From positions 1 through 44,231 of the forward strand of contig CAMKEH010000010.1 in the NCBI GenBank assembly GCA_946411515.1: a DNA stretch of 44,231 nt, given 5' to 3'. Positions 1-8,835 of this stretch are shown here, piece after piece. The notes under the pieces were generated by a model, which worked only from the letters and a program-made list of their open reading frames with translations, searched no databases and had not been told where the DNA came from. Within the stretch, counting starts at the first letter, position 1. Each line of letters opens with the position of its first letter. The DNA is from an uncultured Clostridium sp. Lineage in GTDB: Bacteria > Bacillota > Clostridia > TANB77 > CAG-508. A program made the translations under genes and the position numbers.

Positions 1-8
1 TTACAAAA

Positions 9-40
9 AATGTTGAGGTTTATTTAATCACCCCAACATT
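9..40 (-). terminator. Second hairpin terminator left of the small peptide gene
   Basis: An 11-bp inverted repeat (9-19 with 30-40, one G-U pair) is followed, on the minus strand, by a run of T. It lies beyond another terminator at 65-99, so it may be a back-up for the small peptide transcript. Confidence 0.55.
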
Positions 41-64
41 TATTATAGAACCGTTCTTTTTTTG

Positions 65-99
65 CAAAAAAACAAGAGTGTAATTGCGATACACCCTTG
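65..99 (-). terminator. Terminator of the small peptide gene
   Basis: Ten-base arms at 73-82 and 90-99 pair with one G-U. On the minus strand they are followed by a run of seven or more T. The hairpin starts about 13 bases after the stop codon of the 30-residue ORF. Confidence 0.65.
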
Positions 100-111
100 C
101 AAAGATTATTT

Positions 112-204
112 CTAATCTTCTTTTTGCGATTTGTCATCTGATTTTGTTTCTTTATCTTTCAAAAGTAACTCTATCAAATGCCAAATTAAATCGTATGATG
201 TCAT
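112..204 (-). CDS. 30-residue amphipathic peptide, possible type I toxin or phenol-soluble-modulin-like peptide
   Basis: This ORF has an ATG eight bases after a strong AAAGGAGGG site and ends with TAG. The N-terminal half (YDLIWHLIELLLKD) should form a short amphipathic or hydrophobic helix, and the C-terminal half is highly charged (KDKETKSDDKSQKED). It has its own promoter (252-280) and terminator (65-99), so it is a monocistronic minigene. In the 5' leader a TCCTTTC segment can pair with the GAAAGGA part of the ribosome site, and an AAAAGGA mimic lies between them. SD sequestration is common in type I toxin mRNAs. I see no homologue I can name. The hydrophobic stretch (about 12 residues) is short for a classical Fst/Ldr membrane toxin, so the toxin idea is inference. 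Confidence 0.6.
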   Translation of the reverse strand: MTSYDLIWHLIELLLKDKETKSDDKSQKED

Positions 205-251
205 TATATGTCCCTCCTTTCTCAAAGATTTCCTTTTGAAAGGATGTGACT

Positions 252-280
252 ATTATACTTTAAAAGCATATAAAAAACAA
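252..280 (-). promoter_or_regulatory. Sigma-A promoter of the small peptide gene
   Basis: Reading the minus strand, TTGTTT (280-275) and TATAAT (257-252) are separated by 17 bases. The predicted start near 245 gives a leader of about 40 nt containing the TCCTTTC/GAAAGGA pair that can hide the ribosome site. Confidence 0.6.
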
Positions 281-362
281 TCTAAAAAATGAATTTTTTT
301 ATTTTTATTATTATGAAAGCTATTTACATTCAAAGTACATTCAATAAATTTATAATACTTGC

Positions 363-455
363 TACTAATGACTTATAGCAAATAAATGCAAGTCACCTCG
401 ACCATTTTTTGAAATCTTGTAAGTGCTGAAAACAGTGACTTATGAGATTTTTTTA
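363..455 (+). ncRNA. Candidate small RNA divergent from the peptide gene
   Basis: No convincing ORF lies in 281-485. On the plus strand a TATAAT box (351-356) with a weak TTCAAA -35 (329-334, 16-base spacer) precedes about 90 nt that end in a hairpin. The hairpin has nine pairs (416-424 with 438-446), a small internal loop, three more pairs and an AAAA loop, followed by a run of seven T. The octamer TGACTTAT occurs twice in the segment. I found no long complementarity to the peptide mRNA, so an antitoxin role is only a possibility. Confidence 0.4.
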
Positions 456-485
456 TTTAAATAATCAAAACTATTACTTTTCTAT

Positions 486-1076
486 TTAATAATTATTATT
501 TTCTAGATTCAGTTTCATCAATTTTTCTACCTCATTTTTTAATTTATTAGTTGCTTCTTGTAAACTCATATTATCTACTTTGAATGGTTTCCCGAATCTT
601 ATTATTAGAGTTCTTTTAAATAAATTAAAGCTTCCTGTTCTTCCAAAAGGTATAATATAACTATTTGTTTTAGATGCCATTGAAGCAGTACCAGTCCTAA
701 AAGGTAATAATAATTCATGTGTCTTATTTCTAGTTCCTTCTGGAAATATTCCTATAGCGCCATTATTATTTAATATATGTAAGGCCGATTTCATGCTTGA
801 ATAGTTTTCTACAGATAAACAATCCATTTTTTTAAATATCCATCCAATTAGTTTATTATTATAACAAGATTTTTTCATGACATAGTTTATTTTTCTATCT
901 GTAGCAATAAATACTAAACAAGGATCAAAATAATGGTTATGATTTCCTGCTATTATTATAGGACCTTCTTTTGGAATATTTTCCAATCCAATAAATTGTA
1001 CTTTATAAAATTTTTTGAAAATTATATTAAATATTTTCTTTGAAAAATTATAGAATTTATCTTTATCTTTTTTCAT
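486..1076 (-). CDS. plsC: Lysophospholipid acyltransferase (PlsC / 1-acyl-glycerol-3-phosphate acyltransferase family)
   Basis: PlsC-family enzymes move an acyl chain to the sn-2 position of lysophosphatidic acid at the inner face of the membrane. The protein has the catalytic H-X4-D motif (NHNHYFD, His46 to Asp51) and the substrate-binding motif FPEGTR (111-116), spaced as in the family; its length of 196 residues is usual for short bacterial members. I chose the ATG at 1076 because a GAGG lies upstream at a workable distance; an upstream in-frame ATG at 1097 has no ribosome site. It is a single gene. Several related LPLAT subfamilies share these motifs, so the exact acyl acceptor is not certain. 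Confidence 0.85.
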   Translation of the reverse strand: MKKDKDKFYNFSKKIFNIIFKKFYKVQFIGLENIPKEGPIIIAGNHNHYFDPCLVFIATDRKINYVMKKSCYNNKLIGWIFKKMDCLSVENYSSMKSALHILNNNGAIGIFPEGTRNKTHELLLPFRTGTASMASKTNSYIIPFGRTGSFNLFKRTLIIRFGKPFKVDNMSLQEATNKLKNEVEKLMKLNLENNNY

Positions 1077-1156
1077 ACTTAAATACCTCGAATACATGAA
1101 ATATTTGATATTTAAAGTATATAGTTTTTAAGAAAATTAGTCAATAATTGTGAATT

Positions 1157-1201
1157 AAAATAAAAAAGAACTAGATTGCTTTTTAAGGAGAAATCTAGTT
1201 C
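1157..1201 (-). terminator. Terminator of the Rieske/FAD oxidoreductase gene
   Basis: A perfect 10-bp inverted repeat (1168-1177 with 1192-1201) is followed on the minus strand by a T-rich run. Another perfect 7-bp hairpin with an all-A loop (1248-1254 with 1263-1269) lies between it and the stop codon at 1326. Confidence 0.7.
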
Positions 1202-1325
1202 AATAAACAAAAAATAAACATATAAATATATGATTTATTAAAAGCATTGTAGCAAAAAAAAAGCTACAAGTCAACAAAAATCAACAAAAATCAATAATAT
1301 TTTTTAAAAAATATAAAAAAATACT

Positions 1326-2837
1326 TTAATTATCTAAATTATAAGTCTGTAAATCCTTAAAAGCAGGATCATATAAGTTTTTACCATCATAATTAAATCG
1401 AGAACCATGACAAGGACAATCCCATGTTTTATCTACATCATTCCAAGAAAGTTGACATCCCAAATGAGTACAAATTGGATTTACTGCATAGATTTTTCCA
1501 TTTTTATCTTTATAAATTCCAACTTTTTCATTTTCCACTTCTATAATACTACCAGAATTATTAGCTATCTCATCAAAATTCATTTGACCAGATCGAAATT
1601 TATCTAATATAAGAGAATTAACAGATTGAACTATTACATTTTTAAATTCATCCATATTTTTTAGAGGTTTTAAACGGGAAGAATCAAAAAGATAAGAATA
1701 TTCATTTTCTTTGTAACAAATCATATCTACAATAATATTTGCTGCAACATTAGATGTTGTCATTCCCCATTTTTTAAAACCTGTTCCAACATATACATTA
1801 GGAAGTAAAGAAGAATAAGCACCAATATAAGGAAGTTTATCTAAAGAAATACAATCTCTAGTATTCCACCTAAATAATACTTCACAATCAGGATAATATT
1901 TTTTAGCTTCTTTTTCTAATAATCCATAACTATCTTCATAGCATGTGGGGATACCAGTTTTATGTTCTCCACCACCAATTAGTAATATTTTTTTACTATT
2001 ATACATAGCTGTTCTAAAAGAAAATACAGGTTCACTTGCAGAAATGTACATACCATTTGACAATGTTTTTTTTGTATCCACAGCTATAACATAAGATGTG
2101 GATTGATACATCTTTGTAAAATAAAATCCAGGAAAATTAATAAAAGGATAGTGAGTTGCAACTATAACATATTTTGATTTTACATTTAGTTTTTCAGAGT
2201 AAGTTATATAATAATTTCCATCCTTTTTCATGTCAAAAACAGTTGTATTTGTACAAATAATTCCACCATTACTTGTAATACAATTAGCTAACCCATATAA
2301 ATATTTAAGTGGATGAAATTGTGCTTGGTTTTTAAAGCATAAAGCTCCTTTTATATCAAAAGGAAGTCCAGTTTTAGTTACAAATTCGCAATTAAATCCT
2401 AAATTTTGAACTATTTTATATTCATCTTTAACATTTTCTAATTCTTTTTTGGTTGTAGCATATACAAAACTATTTTGATACTCAAAATCACAATTGATTT
2501 TTTCAGTATCAATTATTTTTTTTATATTTTTAATTGCTTGTTCATTTGCAAATAAATAATCTTTAGCAAATTGTTTATCAAATGAATTTGTTAAATACTT
2601 ATAAAATAATCCGTGTTGACTAGTAATTTTTGCAGTGGTATGACCTGTTGTTTTTTCTCCAATATTATTTTTTTCTAAAATAGTAACTTTATAGCCTAAA
2701 TTTGATAAATAATAAGCACAACTAAGACCAAAGATTCCAGCTCCTATTATACATATATCAGTTTCTATATTTTCATTTATTAATTTACTTGAAAATAAAT
2801 CTTTATTATCATTACCAGATAACCATAATGAATCCAT
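1326..2837 (-). CDS. FAD-dependent oxidoreductase with C-terminal Rieske [2Fe-2S] domain (YhfW-like)
   Basis: The N-terminus carries a dinucleotide-binding GAGIFGLSCAYYL motif followed by a basic residue and LEK, as in the DAO/glycine-oxidase fold. The C-terminal 100 residues form a Rieske domain with C456-x-H458 and C474-PC-H477 as cluster ligands. This domain order and length (503 residues) match the B. subtilis YhfW family of cytosolic flavoproteins; the substrate is unknown. I take ATG 2837 as the start because GAGGTG lies 6 bases upstream; an in-frame GTG at 2846 overlaps that ribosome site. It is divergent from the M18 peptidase, with about 180 bases between them. Confidence 0.85.
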   Translation of the reverse strand: MDSLWLSGNDNKDLFSSKLINENIETDICIIGAGIFGLSCAYYLSNLGYKVTILEKNNIGEKTTGHTTAKITSQHGLFYKYLTNSFDKQFAKDYLFANEQAIKNIKKIIDTEKINCDFEYQNSFVYATTKKELENVKDEYKIVQNLGFNCEFVTKTGLPFDIKGALCFKNQAQFHPLKYLYGLANCITSNGGIICTNTTVFDMKKDGNYYITYSEKLNVKSKYVIVATHYPFINFPGFYFTKMYQSTSYVIAVDTKKTLSNGMYISASEPVFSFRTAMYNSKKILLIGGGEHKTGIPTCYEDSYGLLEKEAKKYYPDCEVLFRWNTRDCISLDKLPYIGAYSSLLPNVYVGTGFKKWGMTTSNVAANIIVDMICYKENEYSYLFDSSRLKPLKNMDEFKNVIVQSVNSLILDKFRSGQMNFDEIANNSGSIIEVENEKVGIYKDKNGKIYAVNPICTHLGCQLSWNDVDKTWDCPCHGSRFNYDGKNLYDPAFKDLQTYNLDN

Positions 2838-3016
2838 AAAATTCACCTCAAAATTATTATGTGTGTTTTTAAAAAATAATATGTAAAAATATTAATATAT
2901 AAATAATATAATAATTTTTATGGAATAAATTACAAAAAAAGTAGCAAAATAAAAAATATAGTGATATACTAGAAAAAAATAAAGTTTTAAACTTTTAAAA
3001 TACGAAGGAGGATTTT

Positions 3017-4414
3017 ATGGAAGAATTAAGAAATAAGCTTTTTAATACTAAAAAAGATGGATGGAAAGATTTAAATGATAATGAAAAAACAAAACTTTTT
3101 GATTTATCAGATAGGTACATCAAATTTTTAAATAAGGCGAAAATAGAAAGAGAGTTTATAAAAGAAGCAAAAAAACTAGCTGATGAAAATGGATATAGAG
3201 ACATTATGACATTTGATAAGCTAAATTCTGGAGATAAAATATATTTTATTAACAGAGATAAAAGTATGTATTTAGCAATAATAGGAGAAAATTCAATTGA
3301 AGAAGGATTGCATATTATAGGTTCACATGTTGATTCTCCAAGATTAGATTTAAAACCAAATCCTTTATACGAAGATACTGGACTTGCATATTTAAAAACA
3401 CATTATTATGGAGGAATTAAAAAATACCAATGGACAACAATACCACTTAGTATGCATGGAGTTATTGTAAAACCAAATGGAGAAAAGATAGAAATAAATA
3501 TTGGTGAGGATGAAAATGATCCAATATTTACAATTACAGATTTATTACCACATTTAGCTCAAGATCAAATGCAAAAGAAATTAAGTAATGGGGTAGAGGG
3601 AGAAAATTTAAATCTATTAATTGGAAGCATTCCTTATGATACTGAAGAAAAAGTTGCTGAAAAAGTAAAATTAAATATTTTAAATATTTTAAACCAAAAA
3701 TATGGAATAACAGAGGCTGATTTTACAAGCTCAGAAATAGAATTGGTTCCTGCATTTAAAGCAAGAACATTAGGATTTGATGAAAGTATGGTAGCAGCAT
3801 ATGGACAAGATGATAAAGTATGTGCTTATACATCATTACATGCAATGATGGAATTACAAAATGTAAAAAATACAGCTGTATGCATTTTAGCTGATAAAGA
3901 AGAAATAGGAAGTATGGGAAATACTGGTATGGAATCACATATGTTTGACTTCTTTATTTCAGAAATATTAAACAAATTGCAAGTAAATAGACCAAATCTT
4001 TTAGATAAAGTATTTTGCTTTTCTAAGATGCTATCATCTGATGTTGATGCAGGATATGATCCAATATATGCATCTGTTTCAGATAAATATAATGCTGGAT
4101 TTTTAGGAAAAGGTATTAGCTTAAATAAATATACAGGAGCTAGAGGAAAATCTGGAGCATCTGATGCAAATGCAGAATATGTTGCATGGATAAGAAATAT
4201 ATTAGAAAAAAATAGTATAAAATATCAAGTTGCGGAGCTTGGAAAAGTGGACATCGGTGGAGGAGGAACAATAGCATATATAATAGCAAATAAAGGAGCA
4301 GATGTTATAGATTGTGGAGTTCCAGTATTATCAATGCATGCACCATATGAAGTAACAAGTAAATATGATATATACTCAGCATATAAAACTTATAAAGCTT
4401 TCTGGGAAGAATAA
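3017..4414 (+). CDS. M18 family aminopeptidase
   Basis: M18 enzymes are cytosolic dinuclear-zinc aminopeptidases that form large tetrahedral complexes. The sequence shows SHVDSPRLDLKP with likely zinc ligand His104 and Asp106, DKEEIGSMGNTGMESH with the catalytic and bridging acidic residues, SSDVDAGYDP, and the C-terminal SMHAPYEVTSK signature with the last His ligand. The 465-residue length is normal. ATG 3017 follows GAAGGAGG at ideal spacing. It is a single gene bounded by a hairpin terminator at 4422-4448. Clostridial members favour varied N-terminal residues; specificity cannot be read from the sequence. Confidence 0.92.
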   Translation: MEELRNKLFNTKKDGWKDLNDNEKTKLFDLSDRYIKFLNKAKIEREFIKEAKKLADENGYRDIMTFDKLNSGDKIYFINRDKSMYLAIIGENSIEEGLHIIGSHVDSPRLDLKPNPLYEDTGLAYLKTHYYGGIKKYQWTTIPLSMHGVIVKPNGEKIEINIGEDENDPIFTITDLLPHLAQDQMQKKLSNGVEGENLNLLIGSIPYDTEEKVAEKVKLNILNILNQKYGITEADFTSSEIELVPAFKARTLGFDESMVAAYGQDDKVCAYTSLHAMMELQNVKNTAVCILADKEEIGSMGNTGMESHMFDFFISEILNKLQVNRPNLLDKVFCFSKMLSSDVDAGYDPIYASVSDKYNAGFLGKGISLNKYTGARGKSGASDANAEYVAWIRNILEKNSIKYQVAELGKVDIGGGGTIAYIIANKGADVIDCGVPVLSMHAPYEVTSKYDIYSAYKTYKAFWEE

Positions 4415-4421
4415 TAAAAAA

Positions 4422-4448
4422 GAACCTTAAAGATTTTCTTTAAGGTTC
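4422..4448. terminator. Bidirectional terminator between convergent genes
   Basis: A perfect 11-bp stem (4422-4432 with 4438-4448) with a 5-base loop. The T-run is better on the minus strand, so it serves the XRE gene best and probably also the M18 gene. Confidence 0.75.
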
Positions 4449-4457
4449 TAACTATAT

Positions 4458-4796
4458 TTATAAATTATTTAATAAATCTACTATTGAAGAAATAAATTCC
4501 TTTTTTTCATTAGACAAAGAACTTATTTTTTTTGATAGTGAAATATCATCTTTTATATTTTGATTTGTTATAAAATTTGAATATATAGTATTAGGTGTTA
4601 TTCCTAAAATATTCATATATTTAATTAGAGTTTGAGTTTTGACTCCATTATTTCCATTTTCAATTCTAGAGATATATTTTAATGAAATCCCTAATTGCTC
4701 AGATAATTCTTCTTGAGTCAATCCAGACTTTTTACGAAATTCTTTTAATATTTTTCCAAAAGATTTATCAATATCAGCTTTAGAAATTGAATCCAT
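4458..4796 (-). CDS. XRE-family transcriptional regulator (single HTH)
   Basis: A Cro/C1-type HTH covers roughly residues 11-65 (GLTQEELSEQLGISLKYIS core), followed by a 45-residue C-terminal helical segment that probably dimerizes. The start at 4796 is preferred because GGAGG lies 7 bases upstream; an ATG two codons earlier sits directly on the ribosome site. A sigma-A-like promoter lies at 4832-4860 and a tandem TACTAATACTAATAC stretch lies just downstream of its -10 box, a possible autoregulatory site. Target genes are unknown. Confidence 0.8.
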   Translation of the reverse strand: MDSISKADIDKSFGKILKEFRKKSGLTQEELSEQLGISLKYISRIENGNNGVKTQTLIKYMNILGITPNTIYSNFITNQNIKDDISLSKKISSLSNEKKEFISSIVDLLNNL

Positions 4797-4802
4797 TTTC
4801 AT

Positions 4803-5051
4803 ACCTCCACAAAAATATTTGTATTAGTATTAGTATACCAACTAAAAAGAGAAGTATGAACACACTAATAATTTGATATGTTTTTAGACTGCAATAATTC
4901 AAAAAGCAGTTAAATAGATGATTAGACAGGCAAAAAATGAAAAACAAAACAAGACATATCTAACTATTAGTTATATCTAAAAATAAAAATATTATTAAAA
5001 TAAAAGTTTTATGACTTAAATTTAAAAGATATGCACATTGAAAAATAAAAT
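4803..5051. other. Intergenic stretch with no gene seen
   Basis: Apart from the promoter at 4832-4860, the 4861-5051 part has no ORF with a ribosome site and no clear RNA structure. There is a short AT-rich palindrome (AACTATTAGTT) within 4950-4980. Confidence 0.5.
4832..4860 (-). promoter_or_regulatory. Promoter of the XRE regulator
   Basis: On the minus strand TTCATA (4860-4855) and TATACT (4837-4832) are 17 bases apart. The repeated TACTAA units at and after the -10 box could be an operator for the encoded regulator. Confidence 0.5.
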
Positions 5052-5081
5052 AAAAAAAAGAAAGTAAGTAAATTACTTTCT
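5052..5081 (-). terminator. Terminator of the XRE membrane-protein gene
   Basis: A perfect 9-bp stem (5059-5067 with 5073-5081) with a 5-base loop is followed on the minus strand by eight T. Confidence 0.75.
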
Positions 5082-5127
5082 TGTTAAAAATATAATATTT
5101 TAAAACTTATATTAATTAAAATTGAAA

Positions 5128-5763
5128 TTAATTTATAAAGCTATCTACTGAAGTATTAATTTGATTTTCTAGTTTACTAGCTGAATCTTCAATTTGATTT
5201 TCTAATTTATTTGTTGAATCTTCAAATTTCTCAGTAATTGTATTTAAAGTTTTATCAAATTTTTCATCAGTTTTATTTTTTGTACTGTTTGTATTAGTAT
5301 TAGTATTTACATTTGTGTTTGTAGTATTATTATATGTATTTTCAAATTCTTTACCTTTTTCAATCATTTTATTCATTGCTTTATCAAAGTTATTAAATGC
5401 TCTATCTTCTACTTTACCAAATATTCCAAAAAATGATCTAAATGTAAAAAATAAAACAAGGCATACAACAATTACTAAAGCAATTACAGAAAGAACAATA
5501 ATAAGTATTGTCTTATTGCTATTTTTAATATTTTCAGCAGTATTTGTTTGTGGCTCAGAAACAGTATGGTTTTCATTTAATAAATCATCTGTTGATACAT
5601 TAAATAGTGTTGCTATCTTAGTAATATTATCCATATCTGGTTTTGAATTACCTGATTCCCATTCTGAAACTGTTTCAACTGATATATTTAATTTTTCTGC
5701 TAATTCTTCTTTTGAAAGAGATTGTTTTTCCATTAAGTTTTTTAATTTTTCTCCAAAATTCAT
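5128..5763 (-). CDS. XRE-family HTH protein with transmembrane segment and Asn/Thr-rich, coiled-coil-like tail
   Basis: Residues 1-60 are a Cro/C1-type HTH (LSKEELAEKLNISVETVSEWESG). A single transmembrane helix follows at about 85-110 (TILIIVLSVIALVIVVCLVL). The rest is a low-complexity Asn/Thr tract and a repeated helical segment with units such as DSTNKLENQIEDSASKLENQI, suggesting a coiled coil. Such membrane-tethered XRE proteins are common in Clostridia and are thought to couple an envelope signal to transcription; this one has no recognised sensor. ATG 5763 follows GGGGGT at good spacing; the longer ORF start has none. Confidence 0.75.
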   Translation of the reverse strand: MNFGEKLKNLMEKQSLSKEELAEKLNISVETVSEWESGNSKPDMDNITKIATLFNVSTDDLLNENHTVSEPQTNTAENIKNSNKTILIIVLSVIALVIVVCLVLFFTFRSFFGIFGKVEDRAFNNFDKAMNKMIEKGKEFENTYNNTTNTNVNTNTNTNSTKNKTDEKFDKTLNTITEKFEDSTNKLENQIEDSASKLENQINTSVDSFIN

Positions 5764-5979
5764 AAAAATACCCCCATAAATAAATTTATTTGATTTGATT
5801 TGTTTTTGAATTATCACTATTATATCATTATATTTATTAAAAATCTACTAATTTTAGGTATAAATTGATTTAACAAGATAAATATATGTTATAATAAGTT
5901 AATAAATAAAGAAAAACAACTTTACAATGTAAGAATAGATTAATTTTAATTAAGAAAATAAATAATGAAGGAGAATATA

Positions 5980-6783
5980 ATGAGTAAAAAAATAATTGCA
6001 ATTGGTGGAGGAGAAAATGGTAGATTAAAAAGTGATGGAAAAAGGATAATGTACCCATATGAAACAAAACCAATGGATATAGAAATAATTAATTTAACAG
6101 GGAAAAATCATCCAAATTTTTTATTAATAGCTCATTCTCAGCTTTTAGAAAAACAAGCAGGATATTTTCAAACGATGGTTGATATTTTCGGTAAAAAATA
6201 TGGTTGTGATTGTAAAGATTTGAAGAGTAATGAATTAACTAATAAGGAAAAAGTAAATGAATTAATTAATTGGGCTGATATTATATATGAAGGTGGTGGA
6301 AACACATTAGACATGATTAAATTATGGAAAGAAACAAAATTTGATGAAACATTAAAAAAAGCTTGGGAAGATGGAAAAGTAATGTGTGGTGTATCAGCTG
6401 GAGCAAATTGCTGGTTTCAAGAATGTTCAAGTGATTCATTAAAAATATTATATGGACCAGACAAACCTCTAATTGGAATGGAATGTCTAGGATTTATTAA
6501 TGCATTTATGGTACCACATTGTGATGAAAAAGATAGATATGAATCAGCTAAGGAATTATTAAAAAATAAAAACTTAGTTGGAATATTATTATCAAATTGT
6601 TGTGCTTTAGAAATAATTGATGATAAATATAGATTATTAACTAGTGATGCATCCTATCATGGGATAGAAGCTTATGGATTAAAAATATATTGGAAAAATA
6701 ATGAATATTATGAAGAAAGAATTGATAAAACGGATAAATTTAAACCATTAAAAAATTTGTTATCAAAAGATTTAAAAATATAA
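5980..6783 (+). CDS. Peptidase S51 family protein (peptidase E-like, class I glutamine-amidotransferase fold)
   Basis: The motif GVSAGANCWF places the nucleophile at Ser139 in the nucleophile elbow typical of S51 (dipeptidase E / cyanophycinase) proteins, with EGGGNTLDM before it and PHCDEKDR after it, where the family carries its His. The 267-residue length fits. S51 peptidases cleave Asp-containing dipeptides or isoaspartyl/cyanophycin-derived peptides; the substrate here is not known. ATG 5980 has AAGGAG six bases upstream; the earlier ATG 5965 overlaps that site. It is 21 bases upstream of the M29 aminopeptidase, so the two are probably an operon for peptide breakdown. A TATAAT at 5890-5895 is the likely -10. 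Confidence 0.82.
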   Translation: MSKKIIAIGGGENGRLKSDGKRIMYPYETKPMDIEIINLTGKNHPNFLLIAHSQLLEKQAGYFQTMVDIFGKKYGCDCKDLKSNELTNKEKVNELINWADIIYEGGGNTLDMIKLWKETKFDETLKKAWEDGKVMCGVSAGANCWFQECSSDSLKILYGPDKPLIGMECLGFINAFMVPHCDEKDRYESAKELLKNKNLVGILLSNCCALEIIDDKYRLLTSDASYHGIEAYGLKIYWKNNEYYEERIDKTDKFKPLKNLLSKDLKI

Positions 6784-6804
6784 AATAAGGAGAAAAATTA
6801 TAAT

Positions 6805-7920
6805 ATGGATAAGAGAATAAGTAAGTTAGCCTCAAATTTATTAAATCATTCTGTAAAACTATTAAAAGGTGAAACAATATTAATTGAAATGATAGGAACT
6901 GACAGCATAAATTTAGCTAATGAATTGATAAAACAATCAAAAGAAATTGGAGCAATACCAATGCTTAATATAATTGACTATAAAATTTTAAAAGAGTTAT
7001 TGCTTAATTGTAATGAAGAACAAATAAAAGAATATGCTAAGCATGATTTAGAAAGAATGAAAAATGCAGACGCTTATATTGGTATTAGATCGGCAAATCC
7101 AAAAGAACTAGAAGGAATACCAAAAGAGAATATGGAAATATATAATAAGTATTATCAAAAACCTATACATTTAGAAGAAAGAGTAAATAATACTAAATGG
7201 TGTATTTTAAGATATCCAAATGAATGGTTAGCAAAGCAAGCTAAAATGAGTTTGAAAGCATTTACGGATTTTTTCTATGATGTATGCACAATAGATTATG
7301 GAAAAATGGAAAAAGCGATGGAACCATTAAAATTATTATTAAGTAATACTAAAAATGTGCATATAAAAGGAGCTGGAACAGATTTAACATTTAGTGTAGA
7401 AGGCATTCCAGCAGAAAAATACTTTGGAACATATAATATTCCAGATGGAGAAGTAGCATCATGCCCTACAAAATTCAGTAGCAATGGTTATATTACATAT
7501 AACACGGAAACTGCATATAATGGAATAATATTTAATAATATATATTTTGAATTTAAAGATGGAAAAATAATAAAAGCAGAAGCAGGAGATAAAACAAAAG
7601 AATTAAATGAAATATTAGATACAGATGAAGGAGCAAGATATATTGGAGAATTTGCTCTAGGTCTAAATCCGTATATAAAAAATACAATGGGAGATACATT
7701 ATTTGATGAAAAAATTGCAGGAAGTTTTCACTTTACTCCTGGAACAGCACTAGAAGAAAGTGATAATGGAAATAGATCAAATATACATTGGGATATTGTT
7801 TGTATTCAAACACCAGAATTTGGTGGAGGAGAAATTTATTTTGATGATGTATTAGTAAGAAAAGATGGAAAATTTGTATTAGAAGAGTTAAAACCACTAA
7901 ATCCAGAAAACTTAATATAA
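6805..7920 (+). CDS. M29 family metallo-aminopeptidase (AmpS/PepS-like)
   Basis: M29 enzymes are cytosolic dimetal aminopeptidases with broad specificity. The sequence has the family's substrate-loop motif (PDGEVASCPTKFSSNGYITYN region), an acidic residue in GEFALG (Glu282), His309 in GSFHF and the H328-W-D330 motif, which include the expected metal ligands. Length 371 is slightly shorter than the roughly 410-residue classical members but typical for clostridial ones. TAAGGAG lies 11 bases before the ATG. It is probably co-transcribed with the S51 gene and ends at the hairpin at 7923-7953. Confidence 0.88.
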   Translation: MDKRISKLASNLLNHSVKLLKGETILIEMIGTDSINLANELIKQSKEIGAIPMLNIIDYKILKELLLNCNEEQIKEYAKHDLERMKNADAYIGIRSANPKELEGIPKENMEIYNKYYQKPIHLEERVNNTKWCILRYPNEWLAKQAKMSLKAFTDFFYDVCTIDYGKMEKAMEPLKLLLSNTKNVHIKGAGTDLTFSVEGIPAEKYFGTYNIPDGEVASCPTKFSSNGYITYNTETAYNGIIFNNIYFEFKDGKIIKAEAGDKTKELNEILDTDEGARYIGEFALGLNPYIKNTMGDTLFDEKIAGSFHFTPGTALEESDNGNRSNIHWDIVCIQTPEFGGGEIYFDDVLVRKDGKFVLEELKPLNPENLI

Positions 7921-7922
7921 AA

Positions 7923-7953
7923 AATAGTCTTATACATTTTGTATAAGACTATT
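7923..7953. terminator. Terminator shared by M29 gene and tRNA-Arg
   Basis: A perfect 13-bp stem (7923-7935 with 7941-7953) and 5-base loop lies between the convergent peptidase gene and tRNA. The T-run is stronger on the minus strand, directly after the tRNA CCA. Confidence 0.8.
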
Positions 7954-7954
7954 T

Positions 7955-8031
<77 letters not shown>

Positions 8032-8088
8032 ATATCTAATGGACAATAAATATAATAGCACAAAAAACGGTAAGTGTCAATAAAACAG

Positions 8089-8706
8089 CTAGAAAAAATT
8101 GAAAAATAAATTTGCAAAGCCCAATATACCAAATATAATAAATAAAATGTTTGATAAAAATTCTATGAATTTAGGATTTAATTTGTTACCTAAAATTTTA
8201 CCAAAGAAAATAGCAATAGAATTACTAGCAACCATTCCAAATATTGAGCCAGTTATTAAAGATAACTTATAATTTGGATATTGTAATCCTAATCCTAAAG
8301 AGGCTAAAAAGGTTTTATCTCCTAATTCACCAATAATTATACTAATTGCAATAATTAACATATAGTTTAATTTACTAGAAGTAATTTTTTGAAGTATAGA
8401 AGATTTAGAGTTGTTATCATTTAATTCTTTTTTAGGTAAAAATCCAATTATACCAAATAATAAAAATGTAGAGTAAGTAAATATTTGTGAGTAAAATTTA
8501 AAAGACTCATTTTGAAAAGATGCTAAATTACTGCCAAAAAGAATTGCTAATCCATGGCTAAAAAAGGTACCAATGGCGACCCCTAGTAAAATATTTTTGG
8601 CTCTATCCTTAGTAGAAAAAGATAAAACTAAAACTTGAGTTTTATCTCCAAGCTCAGCAAAGAAAATAAGAATAAAACTAATAAAAAAGGGATAAATAAA
8701 TTCCAT
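8089..8706 (-). CDS. TMEM165/GDT1 (UPF0016) family cation transporter
   Basis: GDT1 proteins are membrane transporters for Mn2+ and/or Ca2+ built from two homologous halves, each with an E-x-G-D-(K/R)-(T/S) motif. Both are present: ELGDKTQ near residue 18 and ELGDKTF near residue 126. About six to seven hydrophobic segments are visible in 205 residues. The ATG has a weak GTGATG ribosome site about 7 bases upstream. I looked for a yybP-ykoY Mn riboswitch in the upstream gap (8707-8853) and did not see one. It is divergent from the ABC operon. Confidence 0.88.
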   Translation of the reverse strand: MEFIYPFFISFILIFFAELGDKTQVLVLSFSTKDRAKNILLGVAIGTFFSHGLAILFGSNLASFQNESFKFYSQIFTYSTFLLFGIIGFLPKKELNDNNSKSSILQKITSSKLNYMLIIAISIIIGELGDKTFLASLGLGLQYPNYKLSLITGSIFGMVASNSIAIFFGKILGNKLNPKFIEFLSNILFIIFGILGFANLFFNFF

Positions 8707-8806
8707 AAATAAACATCACTTCTTTCTGTTTAATAAATATTCATAATGCAAAAAAATATGTTATAAATTAAATAGCCGTAGAATTTGTGAAATTTTTGTG
8801 AAACAC

Positions 8807-8835
8807 TTTACATTAAAAAAACAAAATGATAAGAT
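8807..8835 (+). promoter_or_regulatory. Promoter of the GldA/F/G-like ABC operon
   Basis: TTTACA (8807-8812) and TAAGAT (8830-8835) are 17 bases apart, about 40 bases before the GTG start at 8878. Confidence 0.5.

Noticed and set aside
5290..5325. Repeated GTATTAGTATTAGTATT similar to the tandem motif near 4820-4835
   Set aside because: At 5290-5325 it only encodes the Asn/Thr-rich tract of the XRE membrane protein; the match to the promoter-side motif is a product of low complexity.
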